DNA from: Aristolochia californica
Taxonomy: Eukaryota > Streptophyta > Magnoliopsida > Piperales > Aristolochiaceae
Direction: 5' to 3'
Assembly (NCBI GenBank): GCA_029961685.1
Contig: JARWKL010000009.1
Coordinates: forward strand, 11,613,758 to 11,677,757
DNA: 64,000 nucleotides
A program made the position numbers and the translations under genes. Positions 1-10,643 of the stretch are shown here, in pieces (position 1 is the first letter of the stretch; every line of letters starts with the position of its first letter). The notes under the pieces were generated by a model, which saw only the letters and a program-made list of their open reading frames with translations, had not been told where the DNA came from and made no database searches.

Positions 1-12
1 AGATTTCTCCAC

Positions 13-1644
13 TTAGGCAGCTACAGGAACATCAATACTCTTCTTGACCAAACTAGTTTGCTGGAAAGATCTACAATCCACATTAAGTTCCTTGGAGGAC
101 AAAGAGGTGATAACTTGATTGGCTTCATAAGGCAACCCTGCCTTCAGAAGACATGATGTCAAGGAGTTCACAGCAATACTATCAGGAACACATCCAAGAT
201 TCAACATTTTATGAAATAATCTAATGGCTTCCTTTGTCCTGCCTTTCATACAGTGTCCAAACATCAAAATTGTGAAAGTCATCTTATCATGAATACAACC
301 CTTCTCCTCCATTTCAGCAACAATCAGATTGGCCTCATCCACATTACCCGCTTTGCAAATCCCATCAATAATAGGGTTATACATAAATGGTTTTGGAACT
401 ATATTCAGCTCCACCAACTCCCTTAACAGATCCCGAGCCTCATTCAATCTATTTTCCTTACACAAAGCAAGAATTAGAATTGAGAAAGTATATTGATTAG
501 GTAACACATTCTTTCTCCTCATTTCATACCAAAGTTCCAAAGCCTCATCTACTTGGCCACTTCGACAATACCCATCAATTAAAGAGGTAAATGTAATGAC
601 ATCAGGAAAATAACCATGAAGAATCATCCTCTCGTATATTGTAACAGCTGAAGTCATGTCACAAGCTTTACCGTAACCATCTATGAGAACATTGTAAGTA
701 ACTAAACTAGGCTTGATCCCAAAACTGACCATCTCTTCAAAAATATGTAATGCTTGGTCCATTCTACCCAATTTGGAGTAACCGGATATTACAGATGTAT
801 AAGTCACAAAATCTGGCTTAGAAGTATCTTTAGAACCCATTTCTAGCAATAAACCGCATGCTTTATCTGCCTGGTTGCTTTGGAATAATCCTTGAATAAG
901 GCCATTGTAAGTAATCACATCCGGATGACAACCAAAAATTCCCATTTTATGAAAAATTTCAAAAGCCTCACTAGTATTTCCAGATTTACACAATCCCTTA
1001 ATAATAATATTAAATGCGCAAGTATCAGGAGTAAAGTGCTCCAACACTTGTTCTCTAAAGAATCTTACCGCTTCAGCTGTTCGGTTGTTTCTCACCATGT
1101 AATTCAAAAGACTATTAAAAACATAAGAATTGAGCTTACATTTGTATGCTTGAGCTTGATATACTAATTCCACAGCAAAATCAACTTTACCCACCTGTGC
1201 AGACGATGTTACCAACACCCCCAAAATTGAAACATCTGGATAATGGCCATCAACCTTCATCATCTCAAAAACGTCAGTGGCAGAATCTAAAAGCCCTCTA
1301 TGACATAACATTCTTACCAGAAGTGCATAACTGGGAAAAATATGCTTCAACTGGACAGTTGTACGTGTAAACTTGAAGAAATCCAAAGAAAGCTTAGGGC
1401 TTTTAAAGCTGTGAATAGCTTGATAAGCAATGGAAGGACTCAAATTATGCTGAAAGAATGTCAAAATATCTTGAGGTTGAGAGCGAATAAATAATGTACA
1501 AATGACTTTAACCACCCACTCGCCAGGGTTTTGGGCTCCAACCTGTCGCCTATGAGCAAGCGGCTCAGAGTGAGAAATGGCAAGAACACGACCATTAAAG
1601 CTTGAAGCGAGACAACGTTTTTGTAACAACCGATGGAGAACCAT
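13..1644 (-). CDS. P-class pentatricopeptide repeat (PPR) protein, 543 aa
   Basis: Single uninterrupted frame from ATG (complement of 1642-1644) to TAA (complement of 13-15). From about residue 105 to the C-terminus there are roughly twelve ~35-residue PPR units, most ending in a 'G..PD'-type turn (for example VITYNGLI, LVTYNVLIDG, VITFTSLIDGYC). There are no L/S variants and no E or DYW tail, so this is P class. P-class PPR proteins bind organellar RNA by one helix-turn-helix per base and act in splicing, stability or translation. The basic, Ser/Arg/Leu-rich N-terminus (MVLHRLLQKRCLASSFNGR) fits an organelle targeting peptide, probably mitochondrial. No intron is needed, as usual for this family. 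It recalls the Arabidopsis At2g06000 type, but that is from memory and unchecked. It is the only conventional host gene in the window. Confidence 0.94.
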   Translation of the reverse strand: MVLHRLLQKRCLASSFNGRVLAISHSEPLAHRRQVGAQNPGEWVVKVICTLFIRSQPQDILTFFQHNLSPSIAYQAIHSFKSPKLSLDFFKFTRTTVQLKHIFPSYALLVRMLCHRGLLDSATDVFEMMKVDGHYPDVSILGVLVTSSAQVGKVDFAVELVYQAQAYKCKLNSYVFNSLLNYMVRNNRTAEAVRFFREQVLEHFTPDTCAFNIIIKGLCKSGNTSEAFEIFHKMGIFGCHPDVITYNGLIQGLFQSNQADKACGLLLEMGSKDTSKPDFVTYTSVISGYSKLGRMDQALHIFEEMVSFGIKPSLVTYNVLIDGYGKACDMTSAVTIYERMILHGYFPDVITFTSLIDGYCRSGQVDEALELWYEMRRKNVLPNQYTFSILILALCKENRLNEARDLLRELVELNIVPKPFMYNPIIDGICKAGNVDEANLIVAEMEEKGCIHDKMTFTILMFGHCMKGRTKEAIRLFHKMLNLGCVPDSIAVNSLTSCLLKAGLPYEANQVITSLSSKELNVDCRSFQQTSLVKKSIDVPVAA

Positions 1645-2847
1645 TTAAAAACCCTAAAAAAAGTCAAAGCAGAAGGTGGAGCTCATTTGTAATAAAAATT
1701 TCACTGACCAAATCAAAATCTTAAGGTCTTCATTCCATCTTCAGATAATAGAAAAGCTGAAGCTTTTTTCACATGAAAAGTGCTTTCGCTCAAAGGGCTG
1801 CTTCAGGGATGCGGATGATCAGAATGGGGATGGAAGAAAAACCCTAAGTCGAGGAGACGGGTTTAGCAAATAAAAAGGAGTGAGAGGTTTAAAAAGAAGT
1901 GTCAAAAGAAGACGTTCCAACAAAGGTTTCTACGAACTGGATTTGGCAGGAGGGTAATGATATTTCGTCGCAGATAGGAGTAGTAGACGTTCCAACAAAG
2001 GTTTCTTCAAAATTGGTTCTGCCAAAAAAAGGGCTGATGTTATTTATATATTTGTCAAAAGAAAAAACTATTAAGATAATACCTCTTCTGTTAAGCGGAA
2101 AAAAAAAAAAAAATTAAAAGCCCTTCCAACAGATGGGATGTAGTAAGAATTCCTGGTAAAACAATAACAAATATAAAATTCTAAAGATCAACATAGACTG
2201 AATTAAGAAGAAAATAGATAAATCAGTTAAAATTTCATTTGGATAAATGACTTTTTTTTTAAATGGATAAATGACAAATTGGAAGAGGCTTCTTATTACA
2301 ATTTTCATTTATTTTCTTATTTAAAATTTAATTATAAGTGTGTACATTTCAAGTTAATAAAATATTATTGAGTACACCGCCATTAAAAATATCAAACACA
2401 ATCTACTCCACTCTTCTATATTTTTATTTTTCACATTGAAAGTAAATAATTCTCCATCTAATAAAAGTTATATGCTATAAGACAGCTTAACTTCATTATT
2501 CATCCTCTACCAATTCTTCTCCCTCACCAATATCAACTCCTCACAACCAGATGATATAAACTACTATTATAAAGTCCACAAACAAAGTGACATGACAGAC
2601 CTAGAAATTGAACAATTTAGTTGGGGTTGTTGCTTCTATATGAGGAGATACAAATAGGTAGAGTTTAAAAAAAAACCTAAAAATGGCCTCACCCCACAAC
2701 ATACTCATAACTTGTTAGGTTAGATTTAAACTTTTAAGTCTCTAACCCTCATCCTTCTCCTATTTAGTGGTAACGCTCATGCACATTGTTAGCTTTCAGT
2801 ATGTAGTCTCCTATTTAGTTATTAGCCTTTTTGTTGTGGTTGATCGT
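1645..2847. other. Intergenic DNA upstream of the PPR gene
   Basis: The first few hundred bases left of the PPR start codon must hold its 5' UTR and promoter (transcription leftwards), but I see no unambiguous TATA box. The rest is AT-rich with short poly-A/T runs (2099-2113, 2250-2260) and no credible gene. Short ORFs here lack any recognisable domain. Confidence 0.6.
1910..2006. repeat. 22-bp direct repeat, 75-bp spacing
   Basis: The same 22 bases occur at 1910-1931 and 1985-2006. The spacing is a multiple of three, so a small frame (1899-2117) reads DVPTKVS twice. No family is recognised. It may be a decayed mobile-element fragment or chance tandem duplication in the PPR upstream region. 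Confidence 0.5.
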
Positions 2848-3251
2848 TCATGATGTTCTTTCACCCCATCTTGAGGGGAAGTATTGGAAAATGGGCCCAA
2901 ACCCACACAGCCAAGGAAAGTTCACACGTCCAAATATGTTAGAAGATTGGCTCAAACCCATAAGACCAAGGAATACCCACACATCCAAGAGAGGCCACAA
3001 ACCAAGGAGAAGGCCCACCCATGGTGGCAATATGGTAAATGAAGAATCATCTCATAAAGATGACATTGATGTAATTAGTTTAAGTTCCAGGGGTATAATT
3101 ATAATATTATAGTTTTATTAACTTATAAATAGAGTTTCAGGGGGAGGGTTAGCACACAAGTTCATAACCTCTTTCTTCCTCTTGTTTTCTTCCAACATGT
3201 CGTCTCTCCTTTTATCCATGAGCTAAATTCATAAAGTCCTGAAAATCAACA
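2848..3251 (+). mobile_element. 3' end of a Copia element: polypurine tract plus D-family LTR
   Basis: 2850-2881 reads like the end of Copia pol plus a polypurine tract (…ATGTTCTTTCACCCC, then TTGAGGGGAAG). It is followed by an LTR-like segment starting TATTGGAAAATGGGC and ending CTGAAAATCAACA at 3251. Both ends and the interior match the solo LTR at 32947-33514 (opposite strand), including a TATAAATA box at about 3124. The 5' part of this element is missing and I found no TSD, so it is a truncated copy. Confidence 0.7.
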
Positions 3252-3267
3252 CCTTTTGTTAGTATTT

Positions 3268-4118
3268 TGTTATGGACTCAATAACACTGAGTCATCTACT
3301 TTACTTTTATTATTTATGTTGCTTTTAATTTCGAATTTTATTGATTTGTAATAAGACTTAAAGGTAGGGGTAGAATTGGGTTTATAACCCTAACCTATGT
3401 TGATGTTTATTACCCTATTTAAGGGGTAAGGATGGAGAAATAAAGCAAGTTCGGAATTAGCATAAACTAGAGTAAATTAGGTTAATCTAGGTTCTCCTCA
3501 AGCTCCCTCTTCTAAGAATTTTGGCGTGAACCTTCACTGCTATCTTGGTGTTTTCGTGAGTGTCTTGAGGGCTGAGAAAGGAGGAGAAAAGGAGAATTAA
3601 ACCCTAACCTACGTGGTGAAGGGAAGGACTGGTTTTCTTCACGGAAATCAGGGAGAAAAGGGTGGAGAAGAAGGGTGGTGTGGAACCTTTTTCTCAGCCA
3701 AGAAAAACGGAAAGAGGCTGCTGTATTGGAGGTCCTTCAAGAGGAAAGGGGTAGAGGAGGAGTTCCGAATTCTGGGCAGAGAAGGAGTTCCGAATTCTGG
3801 GCAGAGGAGGAATTCTGAATCTGGGCAGAGGAGGAGTTCCGAATTCTGGGCAGAGGAGGAGTTCGGGATTCATTCAAAGAGGTAACTTGAGACTCTATTT
3901 TCCTAAGTACAGCAGTTTAGAATTCTGTTTTAATTTACCTGTGTGAATAGTGGTTAAATCCATACGTTAGACAAAAGGGATTATGTTTTCAACTTACCTG
4001 CGTGAACAGTGGTTGGAGACGAGATTCTTGGTTCCTTACAGTGTTTAAGAACCTTGTAATGTGTTGGATTCATCAGTATCTCGCTGAGTTACTAGATCCA
4101 TGGCAAGGGACCATAACA
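3268..4118 (+). mobile_element. Solo LTR of a TRG-like Gypsy element, TSD TATTT
   Basis: Starts TGTTATGGACTCAATAAC and ends GGGACCATAACA, the same termini as the LTRs of TRG1 and TRG2. The first ~220 bp are closely similar to those LTRs; the middle is diverged. Perfect 5-bp duplications TATTT flank it (3263-3267 and 4119-4123). Its last bases still contain the degenerate gag-start coding motif (VTRSMARDHN). Unequal recombination between two LTRs is the usual origin of such a solo copy. Confidence 0.93.
3756..3879 (+). repeat. 25-bp tandem repeat inside the solo LTR
   Basis: Unit GGAGGAGTTCCGAATTCTGG plus GCAGA: copies at 3756-3780, 3781-3805, 3806-3829 (one base short, diverged), 3830-3854 and a decayed fifth copy. 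The array is absent from the TRG1 and TRG2 LTRs, so it arose or expanded in this lineage. Confidence 0.9.
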
Positions 4119-5407
4119 TATTTGTTAATGTTTCCATTGATTGAGTTAACCTTGGCTAGAATCTTCTTCGGAAAAAGAGACATGGTAAGTAGAAAAGTTG
4201 GAAAAAGAACCACTTTATAGTTTTTTTCAATAAATATTAATTTTAATTGAAAAACATTATTTTACAATAGAAATAATAGCTTTAGAGTTCTAAATATTTA
4301 TTACTTTATCACAAGAATTTATAAAAGAATGTACAAATAATCTATTTTCATGAGCTTGCAAGACCAAGAAAAAAATTAGTGATTCATGAAGCAAAGCACT
4401 ACTTTTGTAATAACAAGCAGTGATGCAAAAATAGTGGTTTTTTAAGAAAATAATGATTTTCAAAGAAAATAAAAAATTAAACGGGAAAAATATAGTATCG
4501 CTAAAACACCAAAAACACAAAGATGACAATACAATATGAAAATGACAACATGTAAACAATAATGATTTTCAAAACAGATAACGTGATCATGTATTTTCAT
4601 CACTACTGATTGAACTTTAAAAGAATACCAACATAATAACGTAGATGCAAAACACAATAGGTTTCCTTATCAACACAACTTTGAAAGAGCAGATAAAGAA
4701 AGGGAGAAAATAAATATCAAACATGTATTTCTACTTTTTATAAAGTTGAAACTTTGATGATTTTTTTTTTTTCAAATATCTCATAGTGTTGGCAAGTTAA
4801 GGAGGGGTTGTCATGTCAAGTCTCAGGTTTCTCTCCTTGGTGGGATGACTTCAAACAAGTTTTTTCTTTCTTATGTGACATGAAAGACGTGAAAGAAGTA
4901 ATGTAATGCTGCGATGGATGGTTAATTGGAGGAGGATGTAAATGATAATAGCTCTTTTTGTTTCCTTTCGTTAAGAGTAGTAAATAAAAATAACACAATG
5001 ACATGTCATTTCCTTATTTGTGGTTTAAACATTGTTGTTTGGATACGATGGGAATTCAAAATAGAGGAGCATGCCTGCTCCACTTCTATCGGCAGAAGCT
5101 CGAGGTGGTGAGGGAGGGATCTTATGAGAAAATATTTCATTAGGACAAGCTTCCAAAGAAATACATCATAATGTATGAAACACTTAAGAAGTCATCCAAG
5201 AAAACTTTTGGTGCCCTTCCCACCATTTTTAAGAGAACATATTACTCGATTCAAAAACTCTTCAATTATTATAAACCCTATAGTGTGTGGATCTCCTTGC
5301 ACAACATGGGATGCATAAAAAACATGTTTTGTATTAATTATTATTTTTATTTCAAAACGTTCATAGTAATAAAAAATATAAAAAAATGTTTTTAGTTAAT
5401 ATTAACT
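4119..5407. other. Intergenic DNA, no gene seen
   Basis: AT-rich sequence with short ORFs only on both strands and no recognisable domain, LTR or terminal repeat. It separates the solo Gypsy LTR from the AT-rich duplicated block that follows. Confidence 0.55.
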
Positions 5408-5783
5408 ATAACTTATACTAAAATAATTCACAATCATCTCTAATATTTAGAATTATACTATATCAATATATAATATCAATATTAATTATTAATAACTTAT
5501 ACTAAAGTAGTTTGTTATCATAATTAATAATCATAACTATATAATTATATTTTTATATTTAATATTATCTATAAGTCTTAATAAAATAGTATTACTTTTT
5601 TAAATATTCATAATAAATAAAAAAATTAATAAATTTATTTTTCAATATTATCTATAATTTATACTAAAATAATTTACATTCGTCACTAATATTTAGAATA
5701 ATATCATGTCAATATATAATATCAGTGTCAATTATTAACAATTTAAAATAAAGTAGTTTATTATCATAGAAAATACTCATAAC
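5408..5783 (+). repeat. ~130-bp AT-rich direct repeat, two diverged copies
   Basis: 5408-5537 and 5654-5783 share the same order of blocks (TTATACTAAAATAATT, CTAATATTTAGAAT, TATCAATATATAATATCA, AGTAGTTT.TTATCATA, TCATAAC) with scattered substitutions. The second copy ends exactly where the next LTR-like element begins, so that insertion split the repeat. Confidence 0.75.
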
Positions 5784-6162
5784 TGTTGATTTCTTGGGCC
5801 AACATATAAACACAAAAGATCTCAAGGGAAGGAGAGAAGAGAGGAACTCTAGCTCTTGGGAGAGAAGAGAGAAGAAACTAAGGGAGAGAAAGAAGAGGAA
5901 AAAAATATAGAGGTAAATGGACAAATTTGGGCCAAAAGGAAGGGGCTTGAATGCTCTACCCCATGCCTTGAAGTTGTATTTATAGTTGTATGATGGTTTT
6001 TACAATGACTACAATGCCCTTAGGGCTACATAATTCAAAAGGAAAAGGACATAAGAGGACATACACTAGCTTGCTTAATTAAAATTCTATGTCATCTCTA
6101 TAGAAGTTCTCCTTATTTACTAGCCATGCCACCCCTATGTTGACCATAGGTTGACTCCCACA
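5784..6162 (-). mobile_element. Probable solo Copia LTR, minus orientation
   Basis: Read on the minus strand it starts TGTGGGAGTCAACC, contains GGGCATTGTA and a CTATAAATAC box (about 5977-5984 on plus), and ends AAGAAATCAACA. Layout, length (379 bp) and the GGGCATTGTA…CTATAAAT block resemble the Copia-E LTRs (391-399 bp). I found no matching TSD, so the right boundary is uncertain. Confidence 0.55.
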
Positions 6163-6539
6163 TTGTTTTTTATGTAAACAAAATTTAATTGAGCTAATAA
6201 TAACCTACAAATCTAGTATTTTACATACTTAACCTTCAAGAGCATCTCAGGGTCTAACGTTTCAAAGCTAAAATGAAGACCTCAAGCACAATTGACGAAC
6301 ATCTCTTGAAGAAGCACCTACAAGGAAGAAGACAAAGAGAAGACCTGAGTTCAAGCATCAAGACAAAAGTTTAAACTCAATCAATTTTTGTATGGAAGTA
6401 TTCTAACTCATAGTCCTTAAGTACTAGTGAGATCGGAGCTTTAGGATATAATTTGCATACATACATGTTTAAAATCATCATATACATCACTTAGAAATAT
6501 GTTAAAGCACTTAGAGAGAAATTTTCATGCTTTATAAAT

Positions 6540-8014
6540 ATATACATTTTAATATGGTATTGGAATGATCGATCAATCATTGATTGTGATCGATCATCAA
6601 GAACTATGTAAGGTAGATATATAAAGCATGATCATTTAGCCATAGTCGATTGATTGATCAACCATAGTAGATTGATTGATCATCTAGGAGACGACCATTT
6701 CATGCTATAACGCATGATCATGTTATGGTCTTCTGTTAAGTACTTGGCTTTTTTCTACCTACTAGACCGGTCTTTTGGGTAGTATTGGCTAGGTGCCTAA
6801 CATTTGGTATCAAAACGGGCACCCACATCGTGAGTTTGAATCCCGGAGGGGGTGACCTAGCAGAGGGGACGACCTCACAGAGGGGGCGACCTAGCGGTGT
6901 CGCTAGAGTGGGCCGTCGCTAGAGTGGGCCATCGCTAGAGTGGGAGGCCCCGTGGTCGTTAGCTCGTGAAGGTGGGATGTGATGTTATGGTCCTGGGTTA
7001 AGTACTTGGCTTTCCGCTACCTACCAGACCGGTCTTTTGGGTTGTATTGGCTAGGTGCATAACAGATCAATCATCCCTCATCGATTGATCGATCATAGTT
7101 GTCCAGACAAACATAATTAACATGGAACGATTGATCATCCCTCCAAATTGTTCAATTAGTTAGAACCTTACTAGTAAGGGACTTCAAGTATGATCGATCA
7201 AATAAAAATACATTGATCGATCATACTTGTATTGGACAACCAGAGGGAATCTCGATTGATCGATCAACCACTATCAATGATCGATCATCGATTGGTTGAT
7301 CATTCACTTACCAGCGATTGTTCAATCAACGGTATGATTTTTTGCCAATGGGCAAATAATGACTAGTTTGAGTTGGGAAAACTATAAATACCCCACCAAA
7401 CCATGAGTAAATAAGAGAATGAGCATTTATTGGTATATCTTCAAGCCACATATCTTTATCTTGTAAATTCCCTTCAAAAGTGTTTTAGAGAGAAAGAGAG
7501 GGCCTTATCTTTGAAAAACCTTCTATCTCTTTGGATCATCCTTGCATGCATCATAGTATAAGTTCCTTGATCATTCTACAACGTGCTATAGAGGAGGAGG
7601 CAACTTGAACCTCTCCAAGTGAGGGTGTAATTTTCCATTTCTTTTATATTTTTGAAAGGTTCATCTAGAACCAGATGATCTAGATAGAAATGTGTAGCTA
7701 GAGCTAGAATCTAGCAACAATCTCTTGGGGAGATTGGCTTGTGTAAAAATCATGTATTGAGCTAATTGAGTTGAAATCTCTTTGTAATTTTCTAGCTATT
7801 AGAGCATAATAGTTGGATTTTTCTCAAGTAAGGGTTCTTGGGTGGTGACTGCCACTAGGGGAACATCAAGAATAAAAAATACTTTTGTCCATCTAGTATG
7901 TGCATGTCTCTACTTATATTGATATATTTTTATGCATGTTATTTTGATTACACACAAATCGGTTTGAATTTGAAAAACTTAATTCACCCCCTCTTGAGAA
8001 GCTACCTGGGCCAA
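6540..8014 (+). repeat. Copia-S 5' LTR (left boundary unresolved)
   Basis: 6560-7400 is homologous to 63200-63780 near the right edge, which identifies the two as the LTR pair. It holds many GATCGATC palindromes, a TATAAATA box at 7383-7390 and ends CTGGGCCAACA at 8014. TRIM1 interrupts it at 6721-7064. The stretch 6163-6540 may also belong to the LTR but has no counterpart in the right copy. Confidence 0.8.
6721..7064 (+). mobile_element. TRIM1: 344-bp miniature LTR retrotransposon, TSD GATCA
   Basis: Two 82-bp LTRs (6721-6802 and 6983-7064), both starting TGTTATGGTC and ending with TAACA, flank a 180-bp non-coding core. Right after the first LTR comes a primer-binding site (TTTGGTATCAAAACGGGC, initiator Met tRNA type); right before the second is a purine tract (AAGGTGGGATGTGA). 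Perfect TSDs GATCA lie at 6716-6720 and 7065-7069. The core contains short repeats such as GTCGCTAGAGTGGGCC. It codes for nothing, so it must be mobilised in trans. Confidence 0.93.
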
Positions 8015-8032
8015 CATTTGGTATCAGAGCAA
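8015..8032 (+). promoter_or_regulatory. Copia-S primer-binding site
   Basis: TTTGGTATCAGAGC directly follows the LTR end CCAACA. It is complementary to the 3' end of plant initiator methionine tRNA, the primer for minus-strand DNA synthesis. Confidence 0.88.
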
Positions 8033-8096
8033 ACCAAGAACTTAATTGATCTCAAAATCTCCTTGATTTTGAAAACGATAAATAACATCTCAAGAC

Positions 8097-9500
8097 AAAT
8101 TGCTCCTTCCAAAGGAAAATATGCCAACCGTCCACCGTTATTAAATGAAAAACATTATAGATATTGGAAGGTAAGAATGGAGTTCTTCTTTCAATTCATG
8201 CATTGGGAAATTTGGTATGTAACTAAGAATAGCCCCTTCGAGCCCAAAAAGCTTAAAAATGGCATCTCAATTGCAAAGAAATTTAGTGAAGTAACTAGGG
8301 AAGAGAAGGAGCAACTCAAAACAAACTCTAAGGCCATAAATATGTTGTTATGTGCTTTTGGACCAAACAAGTTCAATTGTTGAGATGAACTCAAGGTTCA
8401 TTCATATAATAAATGAGTATAATATCTTAGGAGAAAGATTTTTCTTGTATGGGCAAAATGATAAGCTTCTCAAGATACTTCCAAAGTCATGAGACACGAG
8501 GAAGACATCCATCCGTGAGAATTCTAATTTTAGAACCATAAGTTCAAAAGAGCTACTTGGAATTCTTCTCACATATGAGATGAAACCTACAAATGTAGAG
8601 GAAGAACAACCTAAGAAGAAGAACATTTCTCTTAAGGCCAAAACATGTGTTGAAAATAGTTCTAGTGAAGAGAGCTCAGATGAATTAAGTTTTATCAGTT
8701 GACATCTTCAAAGAGTTTATAGGAAAAAGAAAAACTTCAGAAAAGGCCAATTCAAAGCTCAAAATAAAAAATTTCAAAAGAAAACTAATGTTTATTTTGA
8801 ATATGGTAAACCAGGACATAGAAGGAACAAATATCCTAAGTAAGAAGAAGGAACCCCATCCTTAAGCAAAGATGCCAAGAACAAGAAGGAGAAAGTTTTG
8901 ATCTGAACTTGGAATGCAATGGAAGAAGAGTAGCCACTTGAAAGAAGCAAGTGATGTAGGACTCATGGCTTTTGAAGAACATCATGACAAGTCTACAACT
9001 TCTGAAGATGTAAACAACTCAGGCCATGAGCATGAGCTTGAATTACTTTTGGAAAAATCCATTCACAGTCTAAATAAGTATAAAGAAAAATTCAGTGCTC
9101 AATTACACGATATTTCAAAGCTCAAGGAAGAGATAATTATCTTGAATGAGGCAAATGAAAGACACATAACTAATGCCTCAAGACAAAGTGGATTGATAGA
9201 CAAGCTATCATGTGATGGACATGCCTTTGAAAAGAAAATTTTGGATTTAGAACAAAAAGTCAACAAAGAAAAGTTGGTAAGAAAAAAATAAAGAAAAATA
9301 ATTGGTTATCTCCCATTCCTCACATTAGATGCGACTATTGCAAGGAATAAGGACACTATGCCCTCATTTGCAAGGTTAAGAAAGAAAACAACATCAAACA
9401 AACTTGGGTTGTGGTAACCCAAAAGAACTTGGGAAAACAAACTTGGAAGCCAAATCACCTAACACCTAGAATGTTATCCCAAAGGGAACCACCCTTAAGG
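8097..9500 (+). pseudogene. Copia-S gag, degenerate
   Basis: Starts with a UBN2/DUF4219-like segment (RPPLLNEKHYRYWKVRMEFF). A broken zinc knuckle follows at about 8790 (cysteines replaced by Tyr: YFEYGKPGHRRNKYP), then a coiled-coil region (9050-9285, LKEEIIILNEANER) and a second knuckle near 9328 (CDYCK…GHYALIC) interrupted by a stop. The true start codon is not clear because the frame upstream runs into the LTR. Long coiled-coil Gags with two knuckles are typical of SIRE-type elements. Confidence 0.8.
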
Positions 9501-9539
9501 GTTCAATCTTTTATGATGTAGGTATGTCTTCGAGCCAAG

Positions 9540-9877
9540 GCATTGGAAAAATATTTGGATTTTGGATTGTGGTTACTCAAGGCACATGACTGGTGATAAA
9601 AAGAATTTCATTGAACTCAAACCCATAGATGGAGGTCATTTAACTTTTTGAGACTATAGCAAAGGTACCATTAAAGGAATGGGTAAAATCGATACCACAA
9701 CCTATTTCATATCCTAGGTTCATTACGTTGAGGGGTTGATGCATGACTTACTTAGCATTAGTCAATTATGTAATAAAAAAACAATGTTTCATTTGAAAAG
9801 GATAAATTCATAGTAAAAAATGAAATGATGAACTAGTTCTGGAGGGACATAGAAATAGAAATCACTATGTTGCTAAT
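9540..9877 (+). pseudogene. Copia-S protease and start of pre-integrase, degenerate
   Basis: Reads LDCGYSRHMTGDKKNF where intact SIRE-type proteases have DSGCSRHMTG, so the catalytic Asp is kept but the following Ser is lost. Farther on comes the block LLSISQLCNK. Stops interrupt it, and the frame is cut at 9877 by Copia-A; the continuation is at 31458. Confidence 0.82.
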
Positions 9878-10094
9878 TGTTGAAAGATGTAACTCGAGTA
9901 TAGTGGTAATGATGTAAAATATTTTCATTTCTTGTCCCTTTCCTCCATCTTTAGGGTAAAGGGCATTAATGTAATTTTGAAAATTTTAATATTATAAATA
10001 TATGCTAAAGGGGTGGATTAGGCATGTCACTTAATCTGTAATCCTCCTTGCCTCTTTCTCAAATTCTCTCAAGCTGTCCCTCTCTCTTGCTCTC
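9878..10094 (+). repeat. Copia-A 5' LTR, first part
   Basis: Aligns with 31124-31340 of the 3' LTR and includes a TATAAATA box at 9993-10000. It ends in CTCTC (10090-10094), the left target duplication of Copia-B1. Confidence 0.9.
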
Positions 10095-10643
10095 TGTTGA
10101 ATTTAGGATCCCTTTTCCATAATTCCGAGCAAGAGAAAGAAAAAAGAAAAAGAAGAAAAGGGAAGAAGAGCTCTCGGTTAGAGAGAAGAAAAAATAAAAG
10201 AGCAAAGAGAGGTTGCGCCAAGCAAAGGGAGAGAGAAAGAGAGTAACTCCGAGTTTGAGATGTGTAACTTGGTTTATTCTGAATTACAACTCCTATTTAT
10301 AGTAGAGTTGGAGGTAGAGTCCTTATAAAATTAACCTTTCAATCCTAATTACATTCTAACTCTAACTCTCTAAGATAAGTCTATTCAAAACAATCTACTA
10401 AAAGCTAATATGAGTTGAACTAGGACTCTTGCTTCATTCACATGAATATAGGGGAGAAGGCCAGCTTGTAGCCTTATCCTTGTGGGTCCCTCATGATCTT
10501 CCAGCTCATCTTGATAAGGTTGATAACTCATGATATATTTGTGGGTCTCACTTGATCTTCAGGTCTTCTAACTCAATTCAGTTTGTGCTTCTTAATTCCT
10601 TGACTCGTGCTTGCTTGGGTGAGGACTCTTCTTGGTGTCCCAC
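10095..10643 (-). repeat. Copia-B1 3' LTR, distal part
   Basis: Minus-strand LTR sequence ending AAATTCAACA at 10095. It matches 18362-18900 of the 5' LTR. The rest of this LTR lies at 13644-13699 beyond TRG1. Confidence 0.9.

Noticed and set aside
892..1370. Two plus-strand ORFs (91 and 74 codons) opposite the PPR gene
   Set aside because: They are antisense shadows of a continuous PPR frame with clear repeat periodicity; no domain of their own.
2831..3112. 93-codon ORF at the D-family LTR
   Set aside because: It is made of LTR sequence that recurs elsewhere as non-coding; chance frame.
6721..7064. TRIM1 as a MITE or as a Cassandra element
   Set aside because: Ends are direct repeats with PBS and purine tract rather than inverted repeats, and I see no 5S rRNA-like internal promoter.
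8015..8032. Primer-binding sites as tRNA genes
   Set aside because: Only 12-15 bases complementary to the tRNA 3' end; no cloverleaf or A/B boxes around any of them.
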